Source: Lactarius indigo
Taxonomy: Eukaryota > Basidiomycota > Agaricomycetes > Russulales > Russulaceae
Assembly (NCBI GenBank): GCA_025766275.1
Contig: JAFKAC010000043.1
Coordinates: 186,001 to 250,000 of the forward strand
Reading direction: 5' to 3'
Length of the DNA: 64,000 nt
A program made the translations under genes and the position numbers. A model generated the notes under the pieces. The model saw only the letters and a program-made list of their open reading frames with translations, was not told the origin of the DNA and searched no databases. How positions within the stretch are numbered: position 1 is the stretch's first letter; every line of letters starts with the position of its first letter. Below, piece by piece: positions 33,712 to 43,753 of this stretch.

Positions 33712-35098
33712 ATGTCAACATCCATGCTCGGTCTAACCAAAGATGAACAAACTCTTCACCACCATGCCGCTATGCTCAAAAATGGGCTAGAAGCATACCG
33801 CACATGCACACACCAAGATGAAATAAAGTGGAAGAATTTATTGAGAGCACGCTTGGTATCCTAGTGTGCTTTCCATCTGCTTCTACAAGCTAAGCTCAGA
33901 TATTTCTAGAGAGAATCGATGAACTATTTTGTTGATGCGAATACAAGAAGTCCCACACCTCCCCGTGTTCACCCACTCCTATTGAGCCTTGCTTTGATGT
34001 TCAACGAGTCTGAAACCTCCCTGAACATGAGAGCTGTCTCTGAGGATAATCCAAAGGTGTTAAGTAGCAACTATTATACTTCACCCAAAGATCTTCCACC
34101 GCTGGACATACATCTACCTGGTCAAAATGGTACGGTACTGTTCTCTGATGTTCATGGGTCTCTACTTACATCGGCAGCTTCCTGTGGCGAATGTATGGTA
34201 CCTAAGCTTCAAGAAGGTTCGGCGATGGTAAGCAATGTAGCAATGAGTATCCCGTCGGCAGCTTCCATTCTGGAATCTATGGCACCTGAACCTCAAGACG
34301 ATTCAACAGAGGTTGACCATTCAATAGTCACTATTCCTAGCAATGGGAAGAAGCAGCAGTGTGCTGCTGGTGGCGGTCTTCGGAGTGAGTCCCATATTTT
34401 ATCCCACAGATGCACTGAGAAATAAAATTGCTGCCGAAGAAATTGTCACAAGATCGGCAGAAAAACAGAAAGCTGCCGATGACTGTACTAAAGCAATCAC
34501 CGGCACTATGCCAAAGAGACAAGATAATGGAAACGTAAGTGATTGGATTGAAACATAAAGCTGGCCCAAAGATCCAAGATCTATTATTCCTGCAGGTTCT
34601 ACACGACACTCCAAATACCTGTAGTTCAAAGGTAGCTAGGCTACGAGATAAAGCCAAGGGTAAGATGGCTAAGCACACAAACCCGCCAAAGGGAGATGGG
34701 CCAAATGTCAGGGACGAGGGGAAGCAGTCCAAGACAGTGTTTATAAAGGACAAGCCTTCGCCCCAAGAAGAGAACGCCGATGAAAGCAGGGAGGAAGGCA
34801 ATGAGCCAGCAATCTCATGTGTGTTCACTGAAGTTTACATCTGGTTTTACACTCATCGTGCATACTGTCAGTTCGAGGCGAAGACAACAATAGTGTCGTC
34901 AGAGACCTAGAAAAAGAGGTCCAGGCTCTGAAAAGTAGATGCGAGGGGCAAGACAAGATGATTGAGGACCTGAAATTGAGATGTGAGACACATGAGAGGG
35001 TCCTTGAGATGCTTCGGCAGGAAATTGTGCAGCTTCATGACGGCCAGAAGACTCTAAATACCATGTATGATGGAAAGAGCTATGATCTCATGCCATAA
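33712..35098 (+). CDS. hypothetical coiled-coil protein (cargo gene g)
   Basis: Unknown function. Model: exons 33712-33855, 33910-34360, 34410-34534, 34596-34818 and 34872-35098; introns 54, 49, 61 and 53 nt; phases close to 389 aa. An in-frame ATG at 33640 would add 24 residues. The first exons hold GLTKDEQTLHHHAAM and a long Ser/Pro-rich stretch; the middle is charged (ALRNKIAAEEIVTRSAEKQ, KDKPSPQEENADE); the last exon is a strong coiled coil (DLEKEVQALKSRCEGQ to QLHDGQKTLNTMY). The donor of the second intron (GTGCTG) is weak; an alternative GTGAGT would make a 25-nt intron, which I consider too short. It ends 70 bp before the right satellite. Confidence 0.62.
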
Positions 35099-35168
35099 CT
35101 ATAGTTCAAGTAGACCCTGTGGCTATTGCGAGTGTAATCAGGTTCATCAGCATCAATCATACATGCCG

Positions 35169-36300
35169 ATTATGGGCCCACACGAGATATATGTTCGGCA
35201 GCCGTCGCTACCTACTGTGGGCCATTACGAGCTAATCGGCAGTAGCACAAATGCCTTCCTATGGGCCCAGACATGTATATTGTCAGATACATGATAGGTT
35301 GAATTGGGCCAATGCGAGCTCATCGGCAGAATATACAAGTGGCCATCGTAGGCCAATACAAGCTAGTTGGCAGAATACGCGCATGGCTGCCATGGGCCCA
35401 CACGAGATATATGCTCGGCAGCCGTCGCTACCTACTGTGGGCCATTACGAGCTAATTGGCAGTAGCACAAATGCCTTCCTATGGGCCCAGACATGTATAT
35501 TGTCAGATACATGATAGGTTGAATTGGGCCAGTGCGAGCTCGTCAGCAGAATATACAAGTGGCCATCGTAGGCCAATACAAGCTAGTTGGCAGAATACGC
35601 ACATGGCTGCCATGGGCCCACACGAGATATATGCTCGGCAGCCGTCGCTACCTACTGTGGGCCATTACGAGCTAATTGGCAGTAGCACAAATGCCTTCCT
35701 ATGGGCCCAGACATGTATATTGTCAGATACATGATAGGTTGAATTGGGCCAATGCGAGCTCATCGGCAGAATATACAAGTGGCCATCGTAGGCCAATACA
35801 AGCTAGTTGGCAGAATACGCGCATGGCTGCCATGGGCCCACACGAGATATATGCTCGGCAGCCGTCGCTACCTACTGTGGGCCATTACGAGCTAATTGGC
35901 AGTAGCACAAATGCCTTCCTATGGGCCCAGACATGTATATTGTCAGATGCATGATAGGTTGAATTGGGCCAGTGCGAGCTCGTCAGCAGAATATACAAGT
36001 GGCCATCGTAGGCCAATACAAGCTAGTTGGCAGAATACGCACATGGCTGCCATGGGCCCACACGAGATATATGCTCGGCAGCCGTCGCTACCTACTGTGG
36101 GCCATTACGAGCTAATTGGCAGTAGCACAAATGCCTTCCTATGGGCCCAGACATGTATATTGTCAGATACATGATAGGTTGAATTGGGCCAATGCGAGCT
36201 CATCGGCAGAATATACAAGTGACCATCGTAGGCCAATACAAGCTAGTTGGCAGAATATACACATGGCTGTCATGGGCCCACACGAGATACATGTTCGGCA
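35169..36300 (+). repeat. right subterminal satellite, 220-bp unit with dimer order
   Basis: GGGCCCACACGAGATA recurs at 35174, 35394, 35614, 35834, 36054 and 36274, an exact 220-bp period with five full copies. Odd copies carry AATGCGAGCTCATCGGCAG; even copies carry AGTGCGAGCTCGTCAGCAG. Copies 1 and 3 also share GCGCATGG against GCACATGG in copies 2 and 4, so the true unit is a 440-bp dimer. Open frames in it are by-products of the repeat. Confidence 0.95.
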
Positions 36301-36757
36301 GCTGTCGCCACCTGCTATGGGCCATCACAATATCATCGGCAACAGCACAAGCTTGGTCTTATGTGCACATCGTCGGCCTACACAAAGCTCTTGTTCGGCA
36401 GCTTTCCTGCTTGCCCTGGGCCATTACAATTGCATCGGCAGCAGCAAATGCCAGTCCTATGGGCCCATACGTGTATATTGTCAATGACATTGCAATTTAA
36501 TTCTGGGCCAATACAAGCTCATTGCCAGATACCCCCCATTTGTCCTGGGCCTATACATGGACCTTGTGCAGTTTCCCTATATGTGTTTGGTTGGCCCATA
36601 CGATGCCTATACAGAATACATATTCATGGGCCCATACATCTATATGCGCTTAAGTCACACAATGGGCCCACGTGGGCTTTGCCGATGCGCTCGTGAAATT
36701 GTCACGTGGGCTCTGCCGAGTACAATGACCCAAATCTGCGTCATGGGCTCGACCTCA
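36301..36757 (+). repeat. diverged outer part of right array
   Basis: Degenerate copies with GGGCCCAT, GGGCCATTAC and CATCGGCAG words. Reverse-complemented, GCCCACGTGGGCCCAT with a second GGGCCCAT 28 bp on mirrors GCCCATGTGGGCCCAT with the same 28-bp distance at the left end (after removing the inner TTTACAG... part). The end at about 36757 is where gypsy sequence begins. Confidence 0.7.
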
Positions 36758-39700
36758 CTCAGCAATTCGAGTTGGAGGTCGACACGTCGGGTTTTGCAAC
36801 AGGAGCGGTCCTCCTCCAACGCAAAGGGGATGGTAAACGACATCCCATTGGCTACTACTCATCCACCCTCAACGAAGCAGAATGGAACTATGACATCTAC
36901 GACCTCGAACTCCTGGCAATTGTCAAAGCTTTCCGCCATTGGAGGCCTCTCTTAGCAGGCTCCCCTCACAAGATCAAGGTCTTTTCCAACCATCTAAACC
37001 TACAATACTGGAAGTCGCCCCAGAAGATTAGCAGACGCGTTGCCAGGGAAGTACTCGAACTCTCTGAGTATAACTTTGAAATTCATCACATCAAAGGAAC
37101 TTCCAACGGACGCGCCGACGCACTATCACGACGGCCAGACTACAACCAGGGAGAACACGACAACGAAGGGATAACAGTGCTACCAGAAAGCGTCTTTATA
37201 CGCGCCAACGTCCTAGAAGAACCACGAACTCCTCACAGTAGACCAGAGATCCTACCAGTAGAAATGACCCCTGCGCACCCCATCTACGAACAAGACACAG
37301 CTAAGTTGAGACCCTGGGTTGATGCGCATAAGCTAAAAGACATTGAGGGAACATGGTATAAAGAGGGCCACCGAGTGGTCACCGGCGGCATCCATGACAA
37401 ACGCACCATCATTGCAGTGCACCACGACTCTCCGGTATATGGCCATCCAGGCATTAAGCGCACCCTCCAGCTCACAGAATGACACTACTGGTGGCCCCAG
37501 ATGAAAAATGACGTTACAGACTACATAAAAGGGTGTGCGGAATGCCAACGACACAAGGTCAATCTCCACCCCATTCGAGCGCCCCTGCAACCCATCTATC
37601 CCAAGCCAGAAGCCCTGCCATTCGAGACCATCGCACTGGACTTTATCACAAAACTTCCCACATCTCGTGGGTATGACTCCATCCTAACCGTAACAGATCA
37701 CGACTGCACCAAAGCTGCCATCTTTATCCCCTGTAACGAAGAAGTAACCGCTGAGGGGACAGCCGCTTTGTATGTGTCCCACGTCTTCCCACGATTTGGA
37801 CTCCCCTCGCGCGTCATCAGCGATCGAGACCCACGATTCGCATCCAAGTTCATGCGAGAGATATGCAAAATCCTTGGCATCAGCCAAAACATCTTGACTG
37901 CTTATCACCCCAGGACTGATGGCCAATTGGAACGAACGAACCAGTGGCTAGAGCAATACCTCCACTTCTGGGTAAACGAATGACAAGACGATTGGGTCCA
38001 ATATCTCCCAATGGCAGAATTTACGCACAATAACTGGCCAAACGAGACCACGCGAGAGTCCCCCTTCTTCCTTCTATCAGGATACAACTCCCGCGCTGAT
38101 TGGACCGATAGGCCGTCCCCTATTCCACAGGTGTCACTAAGACTAGAGCAGTTCAAACAGGCACGGCAGCGTGCCTTCTCCTGCATGTTCAGGGCGCAGA
38201 AGTCTTGGGTCAAACACAAAGATACGCCCAAATTCAAAACAGGAGATCTCGTGTGGCTTGAAGGACGTCACCTACGCACACACCAACCAACCGCAAAATT
38301 AGCTGCCAAACGGCATGGACCATTCAGGGTCATCCAGGTGATGTCTCCTGTCAATTATCGCCTTGAACTTCCCACGCAGTGGAGCATCCATGATGTCTTC
38401 CACATAGATCTTCTCACACCTTATCGTGAGACACCCACGCACGGACCAAACTATCAGCGCCCACCACCAGATCTAGTAGATAACAAGGAAGAATATGAGG
38501 TCGAGAAGATTCTAGACTCTCGGCAGTTCGGCAGAAGGCGTCGGCTCCAATACTTGGTCAAATGGAAGGGCTACCCAGACTTGGACAACCAGTGGGTTGA
38601 TAAGGATGACATCTTTGCCGACCAGGCCATTCGGGACTTCAAAACATCGAACCCCGACCAAGAAGTGCATATAAGAGCTGCGAGATGTCGTGCTAAGTCT
38701 CCATCCCCCACTTCTGACCTCCATCTTCTAATGACCATCCCCACTGTCGATGCCTCCACACCAAACCCCACGCTCGTCGAACATCTTGCCAGGGGGGCAG
38801 TGGCCTGTAACACGCTACACACCTTCAGAGCTCCTGAAGATGTCCCTGACGAAGAGGGACTTATCACCCAGCAAGAGTGGGACGCTATCCAGAGGCGCTT
38901 CCCCCTACCTACTGGAGGGGTCCTCACCGACGACACCACCCCCACTTACAACCTCATCGACCCCGACACCGGTCGGCAATTCAACACCACCCCCATCACC
39001 ATTGAGGAACTCGCCGCCCTTCGAGCGGCTCTCCCAGGCGCTGAGGAGTGCGCAATCGCTCCAAGCATGGGAGATGCAGTGGAAGGAGACAGCATGCAAA
39101 TGGCAGGAGGAGCAGCTACACCTAGCGGAGATGCAGAGGGAGGCAAGGAAGGCAAGACGGAAGTATTGGAGGACGGTGACGCTATCTATGACGATAGCGA
39201 TCAATACCCAGCGAGGCACTCCTTCCTCAGAACACGAAGCCACACTGACGATCCCGATGCCACCCCTTACATCGTCTACACCAACGGAGACCCCATGTAC
39301 AGAGGAGACATCCGAGTCTTCCGAGTGGCGCCCCACGAGCCCAGATCTCCCGAAGACGATCCCGCCTCCCTTATGGCGCCAGAAGGGTTCCGGCGCAATA
39401 GGGGACCCAATTCAATTCCCTTCAAGATCACACTCCCTGTAGGACGAGTTGTGAACGCGGACCATGTACAAGTGGTCATGTGCGGCAACCCGTTTGTGCT
39501 AGGCTTGGTGAGTGGCTCGCCATACGTCTACGGCCAGCCCCTGTACGCCAAGCCGCACCGCCCCCACAACGACCAGGCCTTCATCGCCCATGAAGACCTC
39601 GTCATGATCAAGGAAGGCAACACTACCGACCGCACCCTTGAAAAGATAGGGGATGAATCCCTCACTGCCGAGATTCATCGCTATCGGGCAGCCGCGTTCC

Positions 39701-39876
39701 ACAAAGATTGGTTGCTGGCGCGCATGAGGGAGATCAGGCTCCAGTTGGCGAATGTCACGCAGGATAAGTTAGACTCTATCTATAGGATGGAGAGGGCTAA
39801 CACCTTTTGGAGGATTGAGGAGGTACAGAAGGACTGGCCATTGTCGGCTTTCATGCGAGGTGGGCCTCGCATCTGA
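36754..39876 (+). pseudogene. gypsy pol, RNase H to C-terminus (copy 3), two TGA codons
   Basis: A single frame with TGA at 37480-37482 (QLTE-stop-HYWW, Arg in the relative at 59.5 kb) and 37981-37983 (VNE-stop-QDD, Arg in the relative). RNase H, the integrase finger (GCAECQRHKVN), the core (TVTDHDCTKAA, SDRDPRFAS, then DGQLERTN, where QSERTN is usual), chromodomain (YLVKWKGYPDLDNQWVDKDD) and the long C-terminal extension are all recognisable. Confidence 0.9.
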
Positions 39877-39887
39877 AAAGGGGGTAA

Positions 39888-40365
39888 TGTTACGATCACA
39901 AACCGGTTATGACTACGGACCGACTCTACATTAGTCATGGACACTTACATCGCATCAGTCAGCATAGTAGTACACATGTGATTGTGGCTCGTGTATGACT
40001 CATTACTAGGATAGCTGTACTAGGGTTCGAGCTAGTTACGCTATTGGTTTCATATCGTTTTAGCAGCACTTTAAAGCCTGTGTGTATTTGTATAAGTAGT
40101 CGCTCTAGAAGACCAAGAACCCCATCTTGGTCTTCTTCAATCCACCGCTTGACTCGTCTCTCATCTGCCTTAGTCTCGGACTAAGTGAGCCCCACTGTTA
40201 TCCACCAAGGGGTAACCACTATCTACCTTATTGCTGCAGCGTGTACCAGTGTGTCCCTGTTCAGCTTGCGTTGGGTTGACATGTGATCCCCATTTGCCGA
40301 ACCTTCGCTAAGTCGATTACGCCTATTATCAGTCCAAGTCGGACTAACGCCAGTGGAGCGTAACA
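39888..40365 (+). repeat. gypsy family A2 3' LTR (copy 3)
   Basis: 478 bp, TGTTACGATC to GGAGCGTAACA, preceded by the purine tract AAAAGGGGG. It contains the TATA/ATCTTGGTCTT pair of family A. Confidence 0.92.
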
Positions 40366-40530
40366 TCGGGGATGAGTCCCTGACTGCGGAGGTGACGCGC
40401 TATCGGGCGGCCGTGTACGAAGAAGAGCGGCTTGCGGCTCGCATACGCCAACTCCAGGCTATGCGGTTGTCGGCGAGGGACGACAAGCGGGATTGCATCT
40501 ATTGACTGGAGAGGGCCAACATGTTTGAGA
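40366..40530 (+). pseudogene. older gypsy pol C-terminal fragment
   Basis: The frame reads GDESLTAEVTRYRAA, then LAARIRQLQAM, with a TGA at 40503-40505 where relatives have Arg (IY-R-LERAN). It is the target into which copy 3 (left) and copia-2 (right, at 40531) inserted. Confidence 0.85.
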
Positions 40531-41679
40531 TGTTGATAAGTGACCCTTGCGCACTTAGCGGCTCTAACGGACCGGACTTACAGATATGGACTGCTGTAGA
40601 TTAATTAGGACCGCTTTAGATTAGATTTGATCTGTACAATCTCGGACTTCTTTATCTATGACATCATGTACAATGACATCACATGGACATATCCAGACTC
40701 TTCATTGTACTACGTGTTCTTGTATCTTTCTTTGTTCTCCTTTAGGTCTATCCTTATTATGATGTCACTATGATATCATTTACTTCTGGACTCTCCTTGT
40801 TCTTTCTGCCCTTGTTCTCGGAACGTCCACTCCTTTGTCCGTTTGTAGAACAATAACTGTCTTGTGTTACATCCCTTGTATAGTGTCACTCCCAGAAAGT
40901 GTATAAGTAGAGTAGCATGTACGCTCCTGGTCCACATCAGTTCTCACTGTTTGTGTGCCAGGTAAGCTCCCTTCCCTCCAATGTATAAAATCAGTTCTCA
41001 CTGTTTGTGTGCCAGACAACCTCTCTTGCTTTCACTTGCTTGACACCCTGTGCTGCTTCTCAGTCACCTTCTATATCTCACCACAGTCCTATCAGTCCAC
41101 GGTAAGTATAGTTCCTATGTGTCTGTGTTGAGACGCGACTGTTAAAGTCACATGTCTCGTGGGATCTGATTGAGTCAGCCCACATACTAAATACGGTATC
41201 TGTCCCTTATGGACTTATGGACACTCTGGACTCATACGGACCGCTTTTGTTTATCTTTATTGTTAGATCCATATATGGTTCTTATTGTTCTTTCTATTGT
41301 TAAGATACCGGTATAGTCTGCTTTAGGCAGCTATTGTTCTCTGCCATCCAATGGCATTTCTCCCTCTGGCGCACAGACCACCTGTATTGTGTTTGGGTCA
41401 CCAGTGCGCACAGACCATTATTAGCTAAGCATCCTGTATATAAGGACTGCTGTTTTCGCCTCTACACTTCAGAGTTCCCTTCACCTCTGAAGTGTAAGTT
41501 CCTTTCTCTTTACCTCTCTTATTACCTTTACTCATAGGCGTTGCTTCTTTATAGTAACTTGTCCTACTAGGTATGCAGTCGTAATAGAGTTCCCTTCACC
41601 TCTGAAGTTAACTTGTCCTACTAGCTGTCCAAGCTTATTTCTTGCTTGTTAGTTCTGCGCTTCAACAGTCTGTTCATCA
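40531..41679 (+). repeat. copia-2 5' LTR (interrupted)
   Basis: TGTTGATAAG to TTCATCA; about 602 bp once the solo LTR and one target copy are removed. TATAAGTAG lies at 40902. Downstream, a 26-nt segment ending GTGTGCCAG occurs twice (about 40939 and 40990); the first is followed by GTAAGC, so the pair could mark a 54-nt leader intron. Confidence 0.88.
41126..41667 (+). repeat. solo LTR, family C (copy 3)
   Basis: 542 bp inside the copia-2 LTR, flanked by the 5-bp duplication GTCTG (41121-41125 and 41668-41672). It is plus-oriented: TATATAAGG at about 41439 reads on this strand. Confidence 0.96.
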
Positions 41680-41691
41680 GGTTATGGGCCC
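41680..41691 (+). other. copia-2 primer-binding site (iMet-tRNA anticodon region)
   Basis: GGTTATGGGCCC abuts the LTR end, identical to the copia-1 site at 3212-3223 although the LTRs are unrelated. Confidence 0.85.
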
Positions 41692-42460
41692 TGGTGCCCT
41701 AGCCACTCCACTTGGCTGGTCACTGTCTTCCCAGGAGGACACACCAGGCTAAGGTCTGTCTGGGGCCTTACCAGCCTTGCCCAAGGTAGAGAGCAGTGGG
41801 GCGCCACTTGTCTCTGCTGAGGAACCTCCTGTGTATGTACTGCCCAGTAGTCCTACTTTCACCCCTACTGTTTTCCTAGCCCCTGCGCTATGCGCAAGGA
41901 GACTGGGTCTGGTAGCCCCTTAACTTCAAAATATCCAGGTGTGCATGGCCCACTGGGCTGTGTATTGTGGAGCTTAGCGCCAGCTGTCTCTGGTGCTCCA
42001 CACTGGGCGCAGGATCTCCTCACCATGGGAGTGTAAAACCTGGTTCAGGCTCTGGGGGGTGTTCACTACTATGGTGTTCTGCAACCAGATACCTGCCTTG
42101 TAGCGGCAATGGGAAAGGATTCAGTAAAGCCACTTGTGGCGATGAGGCAACCAATAGGCCGAGGAGGCTGAGGTAGACAGCCTTGGGCTCTGAAAGCAAT
42201 CCCTTCACCTTCCCCCTGACGCAAACCATTTGAGCTGTGTCCTAGACACATCCTGGCTGGCAGCTAGCTCATGGTATGGCAAAGGGACTCTCCCAACCTG
42301 GGCCTAGCCCTTGTATCACTGGCATACTATCAGGAGGCAGGACACGTTAGCGTTCTGGCCTTACAGAATCACAGACAGGAGTGGTATCCCCCTCTATCTC
42401 TGTCTTGCAACTATGAAGCACTGTCGCTGACTGCTCCTCGGCGATAGATAAATCATCCCA
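41692..42460 (+). other. copia-2 leader
   Basis: About 770 bp of noncoding leader between primer site and the gag start codon; nothing specific recognised. Confidence 0.6.
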
Positions 42461-43151
42461 ATGTCTGGTTCTTCATCTACCCCTGCTGCCAGTGCTGGTG
42501 CTCCTCCCAGCCCCACTGGTGGCTCTGCAGGAGGCTCACTCCCTCCTCCTTCTGGATCCACTCCCTCCACACGCGTATCTGCCACGTATGGTGCAACCTT
42601 TGGCATGCCCTCGGGCATCCGCCCTGAACAGTTTGATGGCACTGGTTGGAACGAATGGTCTGGGACCATTGAGGCCATCCTCACGCTGCACGAAGCTGAG
42701 GATGTGTTCACTCTGGATACACCCCCATCTGGTATCACTACAGATGAGTGGGACTCAGTCCAGCGTCGTTCCAAGGCGTACCTCTGCCTCTACCTCAAAC
42801 CAGATGTCTACTTGCTTGTGGCAGATAACACTGCCTATCCTTCCTTTAAGGACAAGTGGGCAAAGCTCAAGGACGTATATGGAGGTGCTTCGGGCAGCAC
42901 CACCATCTTTAATTTGTGGATTCAGATAACACAAGCCCGCCTCGACGACTCCGCACCCATGGCTGCTCAGCTGGCCAAGCTCAATGAGCTTAGGGTTGCC
43001 CTTTCCAACGCACAGATGGGTGTCTCTGACGTCCAGTACTGTCTCATTCTCCTCCATGCATTGCCGCCCTCTTATGAGGTGTTGGCCTCTACTATCCTCG
43101 CCAGTGGGGCACCGTCCACACTCAAGCATGCTGAGATCATAGCGTGCATAG
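42461..43151 (+). pseudogene. copia-2 gag-pol, part 1 (gag)
   Basis: From ATG 42461: a Ser/Pro/Gly-rich start, then the Gag domain (FDGTGWNEWSGTIEA, YLLVADN, LRVALSNAQMGVSDV). It is open until the B1 LTR at 43152; the next codon is completed by bases 51028-51029. Confidence 0.9.
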
Positions 43152-43719
43152 TGTAACGCCACTACAGGGGTGTTGAGTACGACCTGTACTAAGTCAGTCT
43201 TTCGCTCGGTAGTCAAAGCTCAAAGGCTCGACTTCAGTAGAGATGATGCACAAGAGTCACAAGGACGTACATCACTTGGACTATAGAGGAAGGCTAAGAC
43301 TCGAAGGCCTAGCGAAGACGAGGATCGGGGAACAAGGAGACTCTGCGTAGACGAGTGTAGTATTACACAAGAAGTCTAGTCTACCGTACAAGCTAGGTAT
43401 GACTAGAGTTAAATAGAGATCGTTCTGTATGGCCATGACAAACAGATGGCGCCATCGCCAAACCGAGGAAGAAAGGGATGAACATAGAGGGAATAAAGCA
43501 AGATCATATCGAGAACAAAGGAGAATCACGCGGGGACGCGCGTGAGAGGAAACAAGTCGGAAACTGGCACATGTCAAGCTTTATCAGAAGAGAACGTCGA
43601 TAAGCAAGGTGCGTGATAGAAACCGGGTAATTGTAAAGTCCGCGTAGTCATACAGGGCTCGTATAGTGTGGGAAGGAGATAATGGTGAAGAAAGAAACAA
43701 GTCCAAGAGAATCGTAACA
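43152..43719 (-). repeat. B1 3' LTR
   Basis: 568 bp; AAGTCTAGTCT at 43372-43382 (minus: AGACTAGACTT) marks the predicted transcript start. Confidence 0.95.
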
Positions 43720-43753
43720 TTACCCCCCGTCTTGGTCTGAAGACGCCTCGACT

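Larger units (their letters stand above)
18201..36757. mobile_element. giant KDZ/TET-JBP DNA transposon (candidate)
   Basis: The block between two broken gypsy copies carries a complete KDZ transposase gene, a TET/JBP dioxygenase gene and six other genes. Its outer regions are tandem arrays that resemble each other in inverted orientation: both share GGGCCCA(T/C), GATATATG and CGGCAG words. The outermost 43 bp (starting about 18208 and, inverted, about 36751) match at 27 of 43 positions without gaps. KDZ elements and their link to TET/JBP genes are known from Agaricomycetes. The exact ends and target duplication are not defined: the flanks are different gypsy copies, so no duplication is visible. 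That all eight genes belong to one element is inference. Confidence 0.65.
36754..40365 (+). mobile_element. Ty3/gypsy family A2 element, 3' part (copy 3)
   Basis: It starts abruptly in RNase H (DLTQQFELEVD) and continues through integrase, chromodomain and the C-terminal extension to a full 3' LTR (39888-40365). Its sequence and LTR match the complete element at 53932-62516, not copies 1 and 2. After the LTR comes an older gypsy scrap, so it had inserted into another gypsy. Confidence 0.92.

Noticed and set aside
34343..34558. Separate small gene starting in the middle of gene g
   Set aside because: It is the third exon of gene g read through the second intron.
35251..36174. Series of near-identical 87-92 codon frames repeated every 220 bp
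   Set aside because: They are reading frames created by the satellite, without start context or neighbours that suggest genes.
35169..36300. Regularly spaced repeats as a CRISPR array
   Set aside because: The whole 220-bp unit is conserved, so there are no unique spacers, and the context is a fungal nucleus.
13545..40365. The two gypsy halves around the KDZ block as one element split by it
   Set aside because: The LTRs and pol sequences belong to different subfamilies (A1 left, A2 right), and the halves overlap by about 50 bp.
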